Notes under the pieces: generated by a model | Seen by the model: the letters and a program-made list of their open reading frames with translations, nothing else | What the model was told of the DNA's origin: nothing | Databases searched by the model: none | Translations under genes and position numbers: made by a program | From: an uncultured Pelagibacteraceae bacterium | GTDB lineage: Bacteria; Pseudomonadota; Alphaproteobacteria; Pelagibacterales; Pelagibacteraceae | NCBI GenBank assembly: GCA_902556265.1 | Contig: CACDVM010000005.1 | Span: 1-64,000 of the forward strand | Direction: 5' to 3' | DNA: 64,000 nucleotides | Shown here: positions 1 through 9,380 of the stretch, piece by piece | Position numbering within the stretch: the stretch's first letter is position 1 | Layout: each line of letters starts with the position of its first letter

Positions 1-966
1 TCAGGCACAACAACACTAAACTTTCTTAAAAATAAATTAAATAAAGAAATAGGTTCTATATTTGATGTCACTGGTAAAGGTGATGAGGTTGTAGATAATA
101 TTCTAGATGGTCTTAAAAATTATGTAGAAAAAAGTGATGACTTTGCTTACTCAAAATTCTTGGTAGAAGTTTTACCATCAATACTACAATCAGGCACAAA
201 TACTTTTGAAAACATTGGTAGAGTTAAAGAAGCACAAGAAGAATTAATGGACTTAATTGTTCAAGCTGAAACAAAAAAATTAAAAAGTGATGGTGACCTT
301 ATTAAATTAAAAGATGAAAAAGAATTTTTAAATACTTATACATTTCTTCAAAATAATTTTAATGATGAAAACTTTGATATTTCAAAATTTAGAAATGATA
401 AAAGTAGAACTCTTACAGAGATAAGAGCAATAGACCAGTTTACAAAAGATACTGCATTTAATGGTGGTAATACAAATAATCCTCTTATTGAAAGAGATAT
501 AGATAAATTAATTTCAGAGGGTAAGTTTGATGAAGCACAAAAACTTGCAGAGAGTAGTTATTATAATAAACAAATAACTAGAACCAGATACCAAAACTTA
601 ATTACAAAAGAAATACCAACAGCTAAGAACTTTGGTAATGATGAAGTATTTACTGACAATCCTTTATATGAAGCAGTTATAGGTTCATTAGAAAAGACTA
701 TCGCTACTACTACAAAAGGTGGAGATAAACTTACAGCTTCCTTTGGAATTGTTTATGTAAATAAAGAATTAAGAAAATGGTATTCACTAAACAAAGATAA
801 ACCAAAATACAAAGAAGACCCAACTCAATTGAAGAAAGATTTTAATATGGAGTTAGACCAACTAATTCTAGCTATGAAGAATAGTGGAATGTTTACTGCA
901 TTAGAATTTTCAGACAATACGAGTTTCCTTAATGTATTTAAGAAACTAGATGAGAGTAGAAATTAA
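1..966 (+). CDS. Internal virion protein, gp15-like position (5' end outside window)
   Basis: The reading frame is open from base 1 to the TAA at 964-966, so this is the C-terminal 321 residues of a longer protein; the TTG at 160 is not needed as a start. The sequence is charged, lysine/aspartate rich and largely alpha-helical in appearance, with no membrane segment or catalytic motif that I recognise. Its stop overlaps the start of the next gene by one base (TAATG), so the two are translationally coupled. In T7-like phages the gene before the large core protein (gp16) and the tail fibre (gp17) is internal core protein gp15. The functional call rests on this position and not on sequence similarity. 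Confidence 0.6.
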   Translation, partial: SGTTTLNFLKNKLNKEIGSIFDVTGKGDEVVDNILDGLKNYVEKSDDFAYSKFLVEVLPSILQSGTNTFENIGRVKEAQEELMDLIVQAETKKLKSDGDLIKLKDEKEFLNTYTFLQNNFNDENFDISKFRNDKSRTLTEIRAIDQFTKDTAFNGGNTNNPLIERDIDKLISEGKFDEAQKLAESSYYNKQITRTRYQNLITKEIPTAKNFGNDEVFTDNPLYEAVIGSLEKTIATTTKGGDKLTASFGIVYVNKELRKWYSLNKDKPKYKEDPTQLKKDFNMELDQLILAMKNSGMFTALEFSDNTSFLNVFKKLDESRN

Positions 967-3900
967 TGGCAATATTTAGAGAAGACCCAGTCACTGGTGA
1001 AGTGATTAGGTTTGAAGATGGTACTACTGAAGCAGAAATTCAAGAAAGATTTAATGCAGTTCAGTCAGAAGCTATGAGTAAGAAAGGTTTACTTGCTGAT
1101 AAACCTGACTTTGGAAAAGCTAATTCACTATATGAAACAGTATTTGTTGCACCTTATGAAGCTAGTAGAAAGTTCTTAAATAGTACAACAGACTTAGCAG
1201 AGGATTTAGGTGACACTTTAGGAGAAAAGCTAAATGTTGGTGGCTTTAGATATGGTGACAACGCTAAGAATGGATTAATAGAATACGTTCCATACAATCA
1301 AGCAATTAAAGATAAAAATGTTTATGGTGCATTATCACCTATAACTGGAAAGATTGGTGTCAAAGACGCTTTTAATATTAAAGGTTTATTCTATGACCCA
1401 CTTCACCCAGAGAATGACGACCATACAGATACTGCTATTGGTAGTTTTGCAGAAGCAGGTATGCAATTTCTTATTGGTTTTAAAGGTGCAGACAAACTTT
1501 TAAAACTTGGAAAAGTAGCACCTGCAACAACTAAAGTAGGTTCGTTTGCACAAATGACTACTAAAGGTGCAATTGCTGACTTTGTAGCTTTTGATGAAAC
1601 CACTGGAAGATTAGCAGATGTAATCAATGAATATGCACCTGAACACGCAGAAACATATTTAGGATACCTGTTATCAAGAGAAGATGACACTTGGTATGAA
1701 AGCAGATTTAAAAATGCTTTAGAGGGTATGGGTATTGGTAGCTTAGCTGAAGCATTATTCAGAGGTGTTAGATACGCAAAGAATAAAGTTTCTAAATCTA
1801 AGAATGAAAAGTTGATGAAAGAAGACGAAGCATACTTAGAAAAATCACAAGAAGTAATAAGAAACCTAGATGACAAGCTAGAAAACGCTACGACTATCTC
1901 AGAAAAGATGAAGATAGTTAATAGTGAATTAGATAAAGGATTAAAAAAAGAATTTAAGATTACTAAAAAACTTACACAATCTGACAAGATAAGAGTAATG
2001 AATGAGATTATTAGTGAGGGTTTAGATAGTAATTATGAGAAATGGAGAAAAGGTGAAATAAATAGTGAGGAAGCATTTAATATTCCTGCTACATTTATAA
2101 ATCTAGATACATTCAAACCAAAAGTAAAAGTAAATAAAGATACTGGTGAAAGTGTTGTAGAGGGTGGTCTTTCACTTGATGGTGTAAGAACATTCAAAAG
2201 TTTCTTTGATACTCTACAAAAATATAATAAGAAATTTGATAAATCATTTTCAGATGAAGCTGTAAGAAAAAAAGCTATCAATGATTATGGTGGTGATACA
2301 CAAAAAGTTTTTGAAGACTTTGGTAAATTTGCAGACAATGTTCAGGATACTTCTTCACTAATATTTGCACACGAAGTTGCATTAACTTCTTTATTAAACT
2401 CTATGCCTAAGTTTGTAAGACAATATAAACAAGGTCTTAGAACTCAGGAAGATATGAACATAATGTTCTTTATGTTAGAGAATATGGGTCTTAATGCTAA
2501 AAGAGTAAGGAGAGCTTCAGGTCAAAATTTAAGAGTATTTGGTCTTACTAAAAGAGAATTTGACCAAGCCAATATTATTGAGAATATTTATAAAGACGCT
2601 AAAGCAAACTATGAAAATTTTGGTGGTGGTAAAAAAGGATTTGAAAGATTTGTAAATCAAATAGCAATGGCAGATAACCCAACTGCTACAAGAAAAGTTA
2701 TCAACTTTGCTTTTAGAAATAGAATTTGGGATATTGCAAATGAGATATGGATTAATGCTCTATTATCTAATCCTAAGACACAACTAATTAACTTAACGTC
2801 AAATGGAATTACAGCAATACTTAGACCAATAGAAGATGTAATTGGTAATAAAATATCTGAATTAATTTCATTTAAAGATATTGAAAAAGTAAACACTTTT
2901 AAACAACAAAGAGAGGGTGCTAAAATAAGACTAGCAGGTTTAACTAGAAATCTAAGTGATAGTTTTAAATATACTTATGTTGCTCTTAAAAATGGTGAAT
3001 TAGTTTTACAAGGTAAAGATACTTTAACAAAAGTAGACACAGCACAAACTAAAGCGACTGGACAAGGTTTATTTGGTGCTATCGTTAGAACACCAAGTAG
3101 ATTTTTAAATGCAGGTGATGAATTTTTCAAACAGATAAATTACAGAGGTGCATTAGAAGAACAAGCACATTTAAAAGCAAACCAATTAGGTCTTAAAGGT
3201 AAAGCACATAAAGACTTTGTTGATGAGTATTTTAAACAAGGTTTTGATGAAAATGGTTTAAGAGGAACTAATGAAGAAGCATTAAGATATGCAGAAGAAA
3301 CTACATACACTAATGAACTGACAGGTTTTTCTAAAAGATTTCAGGAAGCAATACTTGAATATCCGATATTAAAACAAGTATTTCCTTTTGTAAGAACACC
3401 ATTTCAATTAGCAAAAGCAATAGCAGATAGAAGTATTCCTTTTTATAGAACTAAACATTTATTAGGTTTATCTGGTGACCCAGTGATGATTGCAAAATCT
3501 AGAGGTCAATTAGCTGTTGGAAGTATTTTATTAGGTACTGCTTATTATTTATCTTCGATAGGTCTTATTAGTGGCAGAACAGGATACACAGATGAGAAAC
3601 CACTTAATCCGTACAGAGATAGAGAATTATTAAGACTAAAGAAAACAGCTACAGGATTTAAACCATACTCAATTAAGTTTGGAGATAAGCAAAGGTCGTT
3701 TGGTTTATTAGACCCATTCGGTGCTTTGTTTGGTATGGTTGCAGACTTTCATAATATTAAAGACCAACTTACAGAAGAAGAAGCTGAAAGAGTTGGTGCA
3801 GACTTATTATTGTTTACGCTAAATCAACAAGAATTTACAAACCCAATATCTGGTTTTACCAAAGCAGGTATTATGGGAAAATCTATGGGTCTTGCTATTC

Positions 3901-4706
3901 AAAGAAATTTATTAAGCAAAACTTATTTTAGAGGAATTGCTGACATTATTGAAGCAGTTATGTCTGAAGATAGTTCTAAATGGAATAGATACCTCTCACA
4001 AAAGGTAGGTAGCTTTGTTCCAAACATTGTGACTAAAATTAATAGCGACCCATATTACAGAGACGCTAGAGGAATTATGGATAAGTTCTTTGTAAATCTA
4101 GGTAATCCAAGTTCAGTACCACCAAGATTTAATGCTTTAGGTGAACCTCATATGGATAAAGATAGCTTTGGTGACAGGATATTTAAGAATATGTTTAATA
4201 TCTTTGGAACTCAAAAATTAAAAGAAGATAAGGTTGCAGAGGAATTTTTAAGATTAGGAAAAGGAATACCAGAATTAAAATATTTTCAAAACAATGTAGA
4301 CTATTCTAAATTTAGTAATGGTAAACAATCTGCATATTCTAGATTAAATCAATTACTAGCAACCACTACAAGAGGTGGCAAAACTTTAAGAGAAGCACTT
4401 GAAGAAGAAATAGGTAAAGAGAGATATAAAAATCTTGGCGACCCATTAAAATTAGCAGACCAAGTTTCTGATGATGGTGGTAAACTTCAAAGATTAAAAG
4501 TTATTTATAATCTTTATTTAATTAGAGCAGAAGCAGATTTCAGAAAAGAAGCTAATCAATTCTTCTTTGATGATAATGAGAAGTTAAATCTTACTCAGGC
4601 AATAAAGAATACTAAGAGAAATAAATTAGTTGTTGGACAACCAAGAACAGACAGTGATGTAAACACTAATAAATTACAACCAATATACAATTTCGGAAAT
4701 AATTAA
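966..4706 (+). CDS. Large internal virion/core protein (gp16-like)
   Basis: At 1246 residues this is close to the length of T7 gp16 (about 1300), and it sits directly before the tail fibre gene as gp16 does. In T7 this protein is ejected with the DNA and helps form a channel across the cell envelope. The N-terminus (MAIFREDPVTGEVIRFEDG) is followed by alternating alanine/glycine-rich amphipathic stretches (about residues 155-260), a long charged helical region (about 270-400), and less polar stretches near 590-620 and 850-880. I see no convincing lytic transglycosylase motif, which T7 gp16 has at its N-terminus. ATG at 966 overlaps the upstream stop by one base. The long open frame on the opposite strand inside it is a shadow. 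Confidence 0.7.
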   Translation: MAIFREDPVTGEVIRFEDGTTEAEIQERFNAVQSEAMSKKGLLADKPDFGKANSLYETVFVAPYEASRKFLNSTTDLAEDLGDTLGEKLNVGGFRYGDNAKNGLIEYVPYNQAIKDKNVYGALSPITGKIGVKDAFNIKGLFYDPLHPENDDHTDTAIGSFAEAGMQFLIGFKGADKLLKLGKVAPATTKVGSFAQMTTKGAIADFVAFDETTGRLADVINEYAPEHAETYLGYLLSREDDTWYESRFKNALEGMGIGSLAEALFRGVRYAKNKVSKSKNEKLMKEDEAYLEKSQEVIRNLDDKLENATTISEKMKIVNSELDKGLKKEFKITKKLTQSDKIRVMNEIISEGLDSNYEKWRKGEINSEEAFNIPATFINLDTFKPKVKVNKDTGESVVEGGLSLDGVRTFKSFFDTLQKYNKKFDKSFSDEAVRKKAINDYGGDTQKVFEDFGKFADNVQDTSSLIFAHEVALTSLLNSMPKFVRQYKQGLRTQEDMNIMFFMLENMGLNAKRVRRASGQNLRVFGLTKREFDQANIIENIYKDAKANYENFGGGKKGFERFVNQIAMADNPTATRKVINFAFRNRIWDIANEIWINALLSNPKTQLINLTSNGITAILRPIEDVIGNKISELISFKDIEKVNTFKQQREGAKIRLAGLTRNLSDSFKYTYVALKNGELVLQGKDTLTKVDTAQTKATGQGLFGAIVRTPSRFLNAGDEFFKQINYRGALEEQAHLKANQLGLKGKAHKDFVDEYFKQGFDENGLRGTNEEALRYAEETTYTNELTGFSKRFQEAILEYPILKQVFPFVRTPFQLAKAIADRSIPFYRTKHLLGLSGDPVMIAKSRGQLAVGSILLGTAYYLSSIGLISGRTGYTDEKPLNPYRDRELLRLKKTATGFKPYSIKFGDKQRSFGLLDPFGALFGMVADFHNIKDQLTEEEAERVGADLLLFTLNQQEFTNPISGFTKAGIMGKSMGLAIQRNLLSKTYFRGIADIIEAVMSEDSSKWNRYLSQKVGSFVPNIVTKINSDPYYRDARGIMDKFFVNLGNPSSVPPRFNALGEPHMDKDSFGDRIFKNMFNIFGTQKLKEDKVAEEFLRLGKGIPELKYFQNNVDYSKFSNGKQSAYSRLNQLLATTTRGGKTLREALEEEIGKERYKNLGDPLKLADQVSDDGGKLQRLKVIYNLYLIRAEADFRKEANQFFFDDNEKLNLTQAIKNTKRNKLVVGQPRTDSDVNTNKLQPIYNFGNN

Positions 4707-4716
4707 GGAATAACAT

Positions 4717-6477
4717 ATGTCGTTTAATGCACGTGTCAGCTATACTGCTGACGGAAACACAAGTACGTTTGCTATAACATTTAGTTTTATAGATAGCACA
4801 CACGTAAAAGTATTTTTAGATGGAGTAGCTACAACAAACTTCACAATATCAGGAAGTAATGTAGTTATGAATAGCAATCCTGCAAATGCAACGGTTGTTA
4901 TGATTAAGAGAGAAACACCTACAAATGCTAGACTTGTAGACTTCCAAGATGGCTCTGTATTAACTGAAAGTGACTTAGATAAATCGGCAGACCAAAACTT
5001 CTTTATTGCACAAGAAATCAATGATGAAAGTCAGAGTGCTTTAAAATTAGGTGTTGATGATACCTATGACGCACAAAGTAAAAGAATTAAAAATGTAGCT
5101 GACCCAACAGCAGGACAAGACGCAGTCACTAAGAATTATTTAGAAAATACTTACTTAACGACTTCAACAATAGCAAACATAAATACTCTTGGTGCTATAT
5201 CAAATTTAGGAACTTTAGCTTCTAATAATACTAACGTAAATACGGTAGCAACCAACATTGCTTCGGTAAACACAGTAGCAAATGATATTGCAAAAGTTAT
5301 TACTGTTGCCAATGATTTAAATGAAGCAGTAGCAGAAATAGACACAGTCGCTACGAATATTGCTAATGTAAATTTAGTTGGTACTGATATTGCAAATGTA
5401 AATACGGTTGCAACAAACCTTTCAGGAGTAAATAGTTTTGCTGAAAGATACAGAGTTCAAGCAGGAGTACCAAGTTCTAGCAACGATACAGGAGACCTAG
5501 TCTTTGATACGACAGCAGGAAAATTAAAAGTATTTGATGGCTCGTCTTACCAACTTGCAGGTTCTTCAGTAAACGGAACTTCACAAAGATTTAAGTTTGT
5601 AGCAACAGCAAGTCAAACTACGTTTTCTGGTGCAGACGCTAACGGAAACACTTTAACTTATGACGTTGCTTCAGGAACTGCTTTCGCAGATATTTATTTA
5701 AATGGTGTCAAACTTGATACTTCAGATTTTACGGCAACAAACGGTACGTCAATTGTACTAGGTTCTGGTGCTTCAGTTAATGATATTTTACAGGTCGTAT
5801 CTTATGGTACGTTTCAACTTGCTTCTTTTTCAGCAGGTAATTTAACTTCAGGAACTTTACCAGTAGCCAGAGGTGGTACTGGAAAAACTACTTCAGACCT
5901 TACAGGCAACACTGGAAAAGTCTTGGTCGTAAATTCTTCGGCTAATGGCTTCGATATTGCAAATGCTAGTACGCCTGAAGTTTATGGATTTATAAAATCA
6001 TTTACAGCTTCAACAATCAGATACACAATTAGTGTTCAAGGTGTTGGGGGTCAAAACAAATATTTTGTAAATGGAGTTCAACAACAAACATTAGAATTAT
6101 TAGAGGGTAATACGTATATCTTTTCTTACCCCTCAGCACACCCTTTTGCTCTATCAACGACAAATGGGGGTAGCCACTCAGGGGGCAGTGAGTATACCAC
6201 TGGGGTCACTAGAGACACGTCAGCAAATACTTTGACTTACGTTGTTCCTAGTTCAGCACCACAGCTTTACTACTACTGCACAAATCATAGTGGAATGGGT
6301 GGAACTGCTAATACACCAGTACCTGCTAATAATACTTTACAAGTTATCACGACCAATCAAGGTGCAGATAACATAACAAACACTCAGTACAATTCGTTTG
6401 ATGACGTATTGTTTAGTGCGTCTGGCTACACGTTTAGCATTGACGCTACAACTGGGAACTTAATCGCAACAATATAA
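4717..6477 (+). CDS. Tail fibre protein, T7 gp17-like N-terminus, cupredoxin-like C-terminal domain
   Basis: The 586-residue protein begins with a domain typical of T7-like tail fibres that dock on the tail tube (VSYTADGNTSTFAITFSFI, residues about 8-26, then VKVFLDG). Residues about 165-245 carry repeats of roughly 10-11 residues built on NIANVNTVAT, likely a trimeric shaft. A DTTAGKLKVFDGSSY element follows. Residues about 425-540 look like a blue-copper (cupredoxin) fold: His475 in AHPFAL, then Cys521, His524 and Met527 in YYCTNHSGMGG, the ligand order and spacing of amicyanin-type sites. The start has a clear AAGGA ribosome site. The fibre should bind the host surface; copper binding is unproven. 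Confidence 0.88.
   Translation: MSFNARVSYTADGNTSTFAITFSFIDSTHVKVFLDGVATTNFTISGSNVVMNSNPANATVVMIKRETPTNARLVDFQDGSVLTESDLDKSADQNFFIAQEINDESQSALKLGVDDTYDAQSKRIKNVADPTAGQDAVTKNYLENTYLTTSTIANINTLGAISNLGTLASNNTNVNTVATNIASVNTVANDIAKVITVANDLNEAVAEIDTVATNIANVNLVGTDIANVNTVATNLSGVNSFAERYRVQAGVPSSSNDTGDLVFDTTAGKLKVFDGSSYQLAGSSVNGTSQRFKFVATASQTTFSGADANGNTLTYDVASGTAFADIYLNGVKLDTSDFTATNGTSIVLGSGASVNDILQVVSYGTFQLASFSAGNLTSGTLPVARGGTGKTTSDLTGNTGKVLVVNSSANGFDIANASTPEVYGFIKSFTASTIRYTISVQGVGGQNKYFVNGVQQQTLELLEGNTYIFSYPSAHPFALSTTNGGSHSGGSEYTTGVTRDTSANTLTYVVPSSAPQLYYYCTNHSGMGGTANTPVPANNTLQVITTNQGADNITNTQYNSFDDVLFSASGYTFSIDATTGNLIATI
5215..5450 (+). repeat. Short tandem repeats in the tail fibre shaft
   Basis: The DNA repeats variants of gtaaatacggtagcaac and gataTTGCaaatgta, coding for units such as NIASVNTVAND, DIANVNTVAT and NLSGVNSFAE of 10-11 residues. 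The copies differ at many third positions, so this is a protein-level repeat under selection and not a young DNA expansion. Such repeats are common in fibre shafts of marine T7-like phages. Confidence 0.7.
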
Positions 6478-6490
6478 GGAGAATATAATT

Positions 6491-7234
6491 ATGGCGACAA
6501 TAGACATAGGAAAAATCAAACCTGTGTTCAAAGGAACTTACGACAATTCGGCTTCCTATGTTCTAGATGACATTGTCTATTACAATGGGAGTTCGTATGT
6601 TGCTAAGACTTCGACAACAGGAAATCTTCCAACTGACACTACGAAATGGAACGTACTCGCTTCTGGTTCTGGTGGAATTTGGGATAGTACACTTTCAATC
6701 GGAAGCACTGGACAGGTGGTAAAAGTTGGTTCAGGTGGTGCTTTAGAATTTGGTGATGACCAAGGTGGCAAAATTGGACAGGTAGTCACAAGTGTTATGG
6801 GATACGAACAGCAAACTTCAAGCACTTCACTTGTTGATGTGTTAAGTGCAAGTGGAGTAGTTTGGGAAAGTGCAATAACACCAAGTGCAACTTCATCAAA
6901 AATTTTAGTATTACCTGCAATCTATGTAAGAAATCATAGAACTAATGGTGCTGAATCTAGAAATACAATAGAATTACAAACAAAAATTGGTTCTGGTAGT
7001 TATGCTATGTTAGATAGAGCATACGAAATTGGTCAATATATGTATGATGGTAATGGGGCAATTGTAGCCCAACACTGGCACCCAACAATTTTACATTCAC
7101 CTAACACAACTTCTGAAGTTAAATATAAATTTCAATATTTGGTTCAAGATAGTTCAGCCATAATCAGTACAAACTGGGCAGGTAGTCCAAATATACACCA
7201 AAACAGAGTGACAATGATGGAGGTATTAGCATAA
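6491..7234 (+). CDS. Tail protein with N-terminal carbohydrate-binding-like module
   Basis: The 247-residue product starts with KGTYDNSASYVLDDIVYYNG, then SYVAKT and TTKWNVLA, a pattern seen in small phage tail modules that resemble chitin/carbohydrate-binding (CBM5/12-like) domains (residues about 14-57). A glycine-rich linker leads into STGQVVKVGSGGALEFGDD, a collar element frequent in fibre proteins, and then a beta-rich C-terminal domain of about 150 residues that I do not recognise. A strong AAGGAG ribosome site lies before ATG 6491. Its stop overlaps the next start (ATAATGG). It probably forms part of the adsorption apparatus with the fibres on either side; the exact role is unknown. 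Confidence 0.65.
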   Translation: MATIDIGKIKPVFKGTYDNSASYVLDDIVYYNGSSYVAKTSTTGNLPTDTTKWNVLASGSGGIWDSTLSIGSTGQVVKVGSGGALEFGDDQGGKIGQVVTSVMGYEQQTSSTSLVDVLSASGVVWESAITPSATSSKILVLPAIYVRNHRTNGAESRNTIELQTKIGSGSYAMLDRAYEIGQYMYDGNGAIVAQHWHPTILHSPNTTSEVKYKFQYLVQDSSAIISTNWAGSPNIHQNRVTMMEVLA

Positions 7235-7503
7235 TGGAATATTTTGGAGATAAAGTACATAGAGCAATTCAAGAAATAAATCCAAACGCAGAGTATCGTT
7301 TAACTGAACAAGACTTAAATAATATTGAATGGTTAAATGGAACTGCACCTATAAGTGTTTCTGATATTGAAACAAAGATGTCAGAATTACCAACACTTGA
7401 AGAAATAGCTGAAGAAAAAGCTACATTAAAAGCTAGTGCTAAAGCAAAGTTAATTGCAGGAGAGCCATTAACTGAAGCTGAAGCAGATACAATAGTTGTT
7501 TAA
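7234..7503 (+). CDS. Small phage protein between tail genes
   Basis: This 89-residue acidic protein begins MEYFGDKVHRAIQEINPNAE. Its C-terminal part, KASAKAKLIAGEPLTEAEA, resembles short proteins that accompany tail genes in marine phages. No signal peptide or membrane segment is visible. ATG 7234 overlaps the previous stop, so translation is coupled to the tail protein. A tail-assembly or chaperone role would fit the position, but nothing in the sequence proves it. I do not recognise a named family. Confidence 0.6.
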   Translation: MEYFGDKVHRAIQEINPNAEYRLTEQDLNNIEWLNGTAPISVSDIETKMSELPTLEEIAEEKATLKASAKAKLIAGEPLTEAEADTIVV

Positions 7504-7528
7504 TCATAAATCACAGGAGAGTTAGTAA

Positions 7529-8911
7529 ATGTCAAGAAATAGAGAACTTGCAGACTTAATTGCAGGTGGCTTTACAGAAGCTGATATACCAAATCTATCA
7601 GCAGGTAAAATCACTTCAGGCACTTTTGCAGACGCAAGACTAAGTCAATCAAGTGTTCAACAATATGCTAGTACCTTTGACGATAATAAAATTGTCAATG
7701 ATATTTCTACATTGGGGTTGAGAGTTCATACACAAGAAAATCTTAATGCTTCAAATACTAACTCGGCTTCCTTTGATGTATTTCAAGATAGTTCTGGGAT
7801 AACGAATTTGACTAATGTCATAAGAGAAACAGGTGAATATGTGTCGTCAGTATCAAATAATATGCCAACAGGAACAGAATTATATTTAAAATCAAACTCT
7901 GCTTCAAACAACTCAACATCTATTCAAGATTATTCTGGAAATAATGTGTCAATATCCTTTGGTGGTGGTGGAAAACATATTACTCAAAATGATGTTCCGA
8001 TAGGTGCTACTTCAGGAGTTGCTTCAACTTCTGCTTTTTGGTTTGATGGTTCACAAAAAATTGACGCAACACATTCTACTATGGAAACACCATTAAATTT
8101 TGGTACAGGCGATTTTACTATGGCAACTTATTGGAGAACAAACAATGTCAATTCTAATACTTCATTTTTAAATATGGGGGGTATTGGTTCAGTGACAGAT
8201 TATAATGGTATGTCTTGGGATTATGAACAAGGTGATAATAAAATGGCTTTCTATTATAGACAAGGTGGAACAACTCACATATCTGCTGTTAAAAGTGATA
8301 ATATGAGTTTATCAAATGACACTTGGTATCATTTAGCAGTTGTAAGACAAAGTGGACAAATAAGATTTTTTAAAAATGGAGTTAAAACTGGTTCAACTCT
8401 CGGCTCAGGTCAAAATGCAAATTACAATATTGATATGACTTCTGCTGATAGCAGACCATTTAATATAGGAATTAAAAGTGATGGCACACACGGATTTCAA
8501 GGAAGAATGGACGCTATTCACATTGTAAAAGGTTCTGCTTTATATTGGGATAACTTTACAGCACCAACTGTTTATTATGGTACAACTGCCAATGCTACTG
8601 GCTCGTTTGAGGGAAATGCAATTACAGTTTCATCAACTAACAAAATGGGTGCAGTAATTACTTATCAAGACAATGCAGGTACTAACGCACTAAATACAGA
8701 TATTATTTTAAAATTATCAGCAGACAATGGTTCAAACTATTCGACTGCTACTCTTACAGCTTTACCTGATTTTGCTACTGGAATTAAAATGGCGAAAGTC
8801 AATGACCTTTCAGTGACAGCAGGTACACAATTAAAATATAAATTAGAATTTGCTAATCAATCAGCAGGTTCAAAAGAAGCTAGAATAAGAGGGGTTAGCT
8901 TACAATACTAA
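7529..8911 (+). CDS. Tail fibre with LamG/concanavalin-like lectin domain
   Basis: The 460-residue protein starts with MSRNRELADLIAGGFTEADI and IPNLSAGKITSGTFADARL, an N-terminal docking segment common in marine phage fibres. Residues about 120-350 look like a LamG/concanavalin A-type jelly roll: FWFDGSQKID, NFGTGDFTMATYWR, WYHLAVVRQSGQIRFFKNG and GFQGRMDAIHIVKGSALYW are the recurring strands of that fold. The C-terminal 100 residues form another beta-rich domain. These domains bind glycans, so this is a second candidate host-range fibre. The ribosome site AGGAG lies about 10 bases before ATG 7529. Its stop overlaps the next start (TAATG). Confidence 0.8.
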   Translation: MSRNRELADLIAGGFTEADIPNLSAGKITSGTFADARLSQSSVQQYASTFDDNKIVNDISTLGLRVHTQENLNASNTNSASFDVFQDSSGITNLTNVIRETGEYVSSVSNNMPTGTELYLKSNSASNNSTSIQDYSGNNVSISFGGGGKHITQNDVPIGATSGVASTSAFWFDGSQKIDATHSTMETPLNFGTGDFTMATYWRTNNVNSNTSFLNMGGIGSVTDYNGMSWDYEQGDNKMAFYYRQGGTTHISAVKSDNMSLSNDTWYHLAVVRQSGQIRFFKNGVKTGSTLGSGQNANYNIDMTSADSRPFNIGIKSDGTHGFQGRMDAIHIVKGSALYWDNFTAPTVYYGTTANATGSFEGNAITVSSTNKMGAVITYQDNAGTNALNTDIILKLSADNGSNYSTATLTALPDFATGIKMAKVNDLSVTAGTQLKYKLEFANQSAGSKEARIRGVSLQY

Positions 8912-9150
8912 TGGCAAGAAAAAAGATTACTGCCAAAGAGTTTGTTGAACAAGCTACAGGCGTAAGACTTTCTGCACACGAAAGAATTTGTGCTGAGAGA
9001 ATGAAAACTCTTAATGACAGTATTAATGAATTAAAGAGAGAAGTTAAATCTCTAAGACAAGATGTTTCTAAAGGTAAAGGTGCAGTAGCTGTACTTGTAT
9101 TTGTAGGAACTCTTGTAGCTTCAATTGTTGGATTTTTAAATTTTAAGTGA
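8911..9150 (+). CDS. Small tail-anchored membrane protein, holin or lysis accessory candidate
   Basis: The product has 79 residues. The first 55 are basic and charged (MARKKITAKEFVEQ, then ICAERMKTLNDSINELKREVKSL read in pieces), with a heptad-like coiled-coil pattern. A single hydrophobic helix follows (about residues 57-77: AVAVLVFVGTLVASIVGFL) and the protein ends at FK. This soluble helix plus C-terminal membrane anchor is the layout of XhlA-type holin partners. It overlaps the fibre gene by one base and the next gene by four (GTGA). The lysis role is inferred from layout and from its position between fibres and terminase, where T7 has its class II holin (gp17.5). Confidence 0.55.
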   Translation: MARKKITAKEFVEQATGVRLSAHERICAERMKTLNDSINELKREVKSLRQDVSKGKGAVAVLVFVGTLVASIVGFLNFK

Positions 9151-9380
9151 AATATATATTAATTCTTTATATGTGCAGTATGGCAACTGGACAATGTCCA
9201 TCTAGCACGGTCTCTGGTTATCAATTTACTAATCATTATGATTGTGTAAATGCAGGATACGGACTAGCACAACAAACATTTAGAAGTTTAGAAGAACTAG
9301 AAGAATTTGAAAGAGATTATATAGAAAGAGAAAAATTAGCTATTAGGTTTGAGTGTAAACAACTTGGGTCTAAAGTATGA
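9147..9380 (+). CDS. Small cysteine-containing, possibly exported phage protein
   Basis: It starts at GTG 9147 inside the previous stop (GTGA), giving 77 residues. A short hydrophobic start (MKYILILYMCSMATGQC) could be a signal peptide or lipoprotein signal. Four cysteines are spread over the protein (positions 10, 17, 33 and 70), with an acidic helix EELEEFERDYIERE between. The combination of an export-like start and cysteines in a lysis-type region raises the possibility of an outer-membrane spanin-like partner, but no clear lipobox is present. I do not recognise the family. Confidence 0.5.
   Translation: MKYILILYMCSMATGQCPSSTVSGYQFTNHYDCVNAGYGLAQQTFRSLEELEEFERDYIEREKLAIRFECKQLGSKV

Noticed and set aside
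1403-1987. 194-aa open frame on the - strand inside the core protein gene
   Set aside because: It is antisense to a long coding gene in AT-rich DNA and has the low-complexity hydrophobic look of a shadow frame; the same holds for the 219-aa frame opposite the integrase (15,881-16,540) and other opposite-strand frames.
966-4706. Lytic transglycosylase domain as in T7 gp16
   Set aside because: No convincing catalytic Glu-Ser motif of the SLT type was found near the N-terminus.
5215-5450. CRISPR-like repeat array
   Set aside because: The repeats are in frame, coding and degenerate, and belong to the shaft of the tail fibre.
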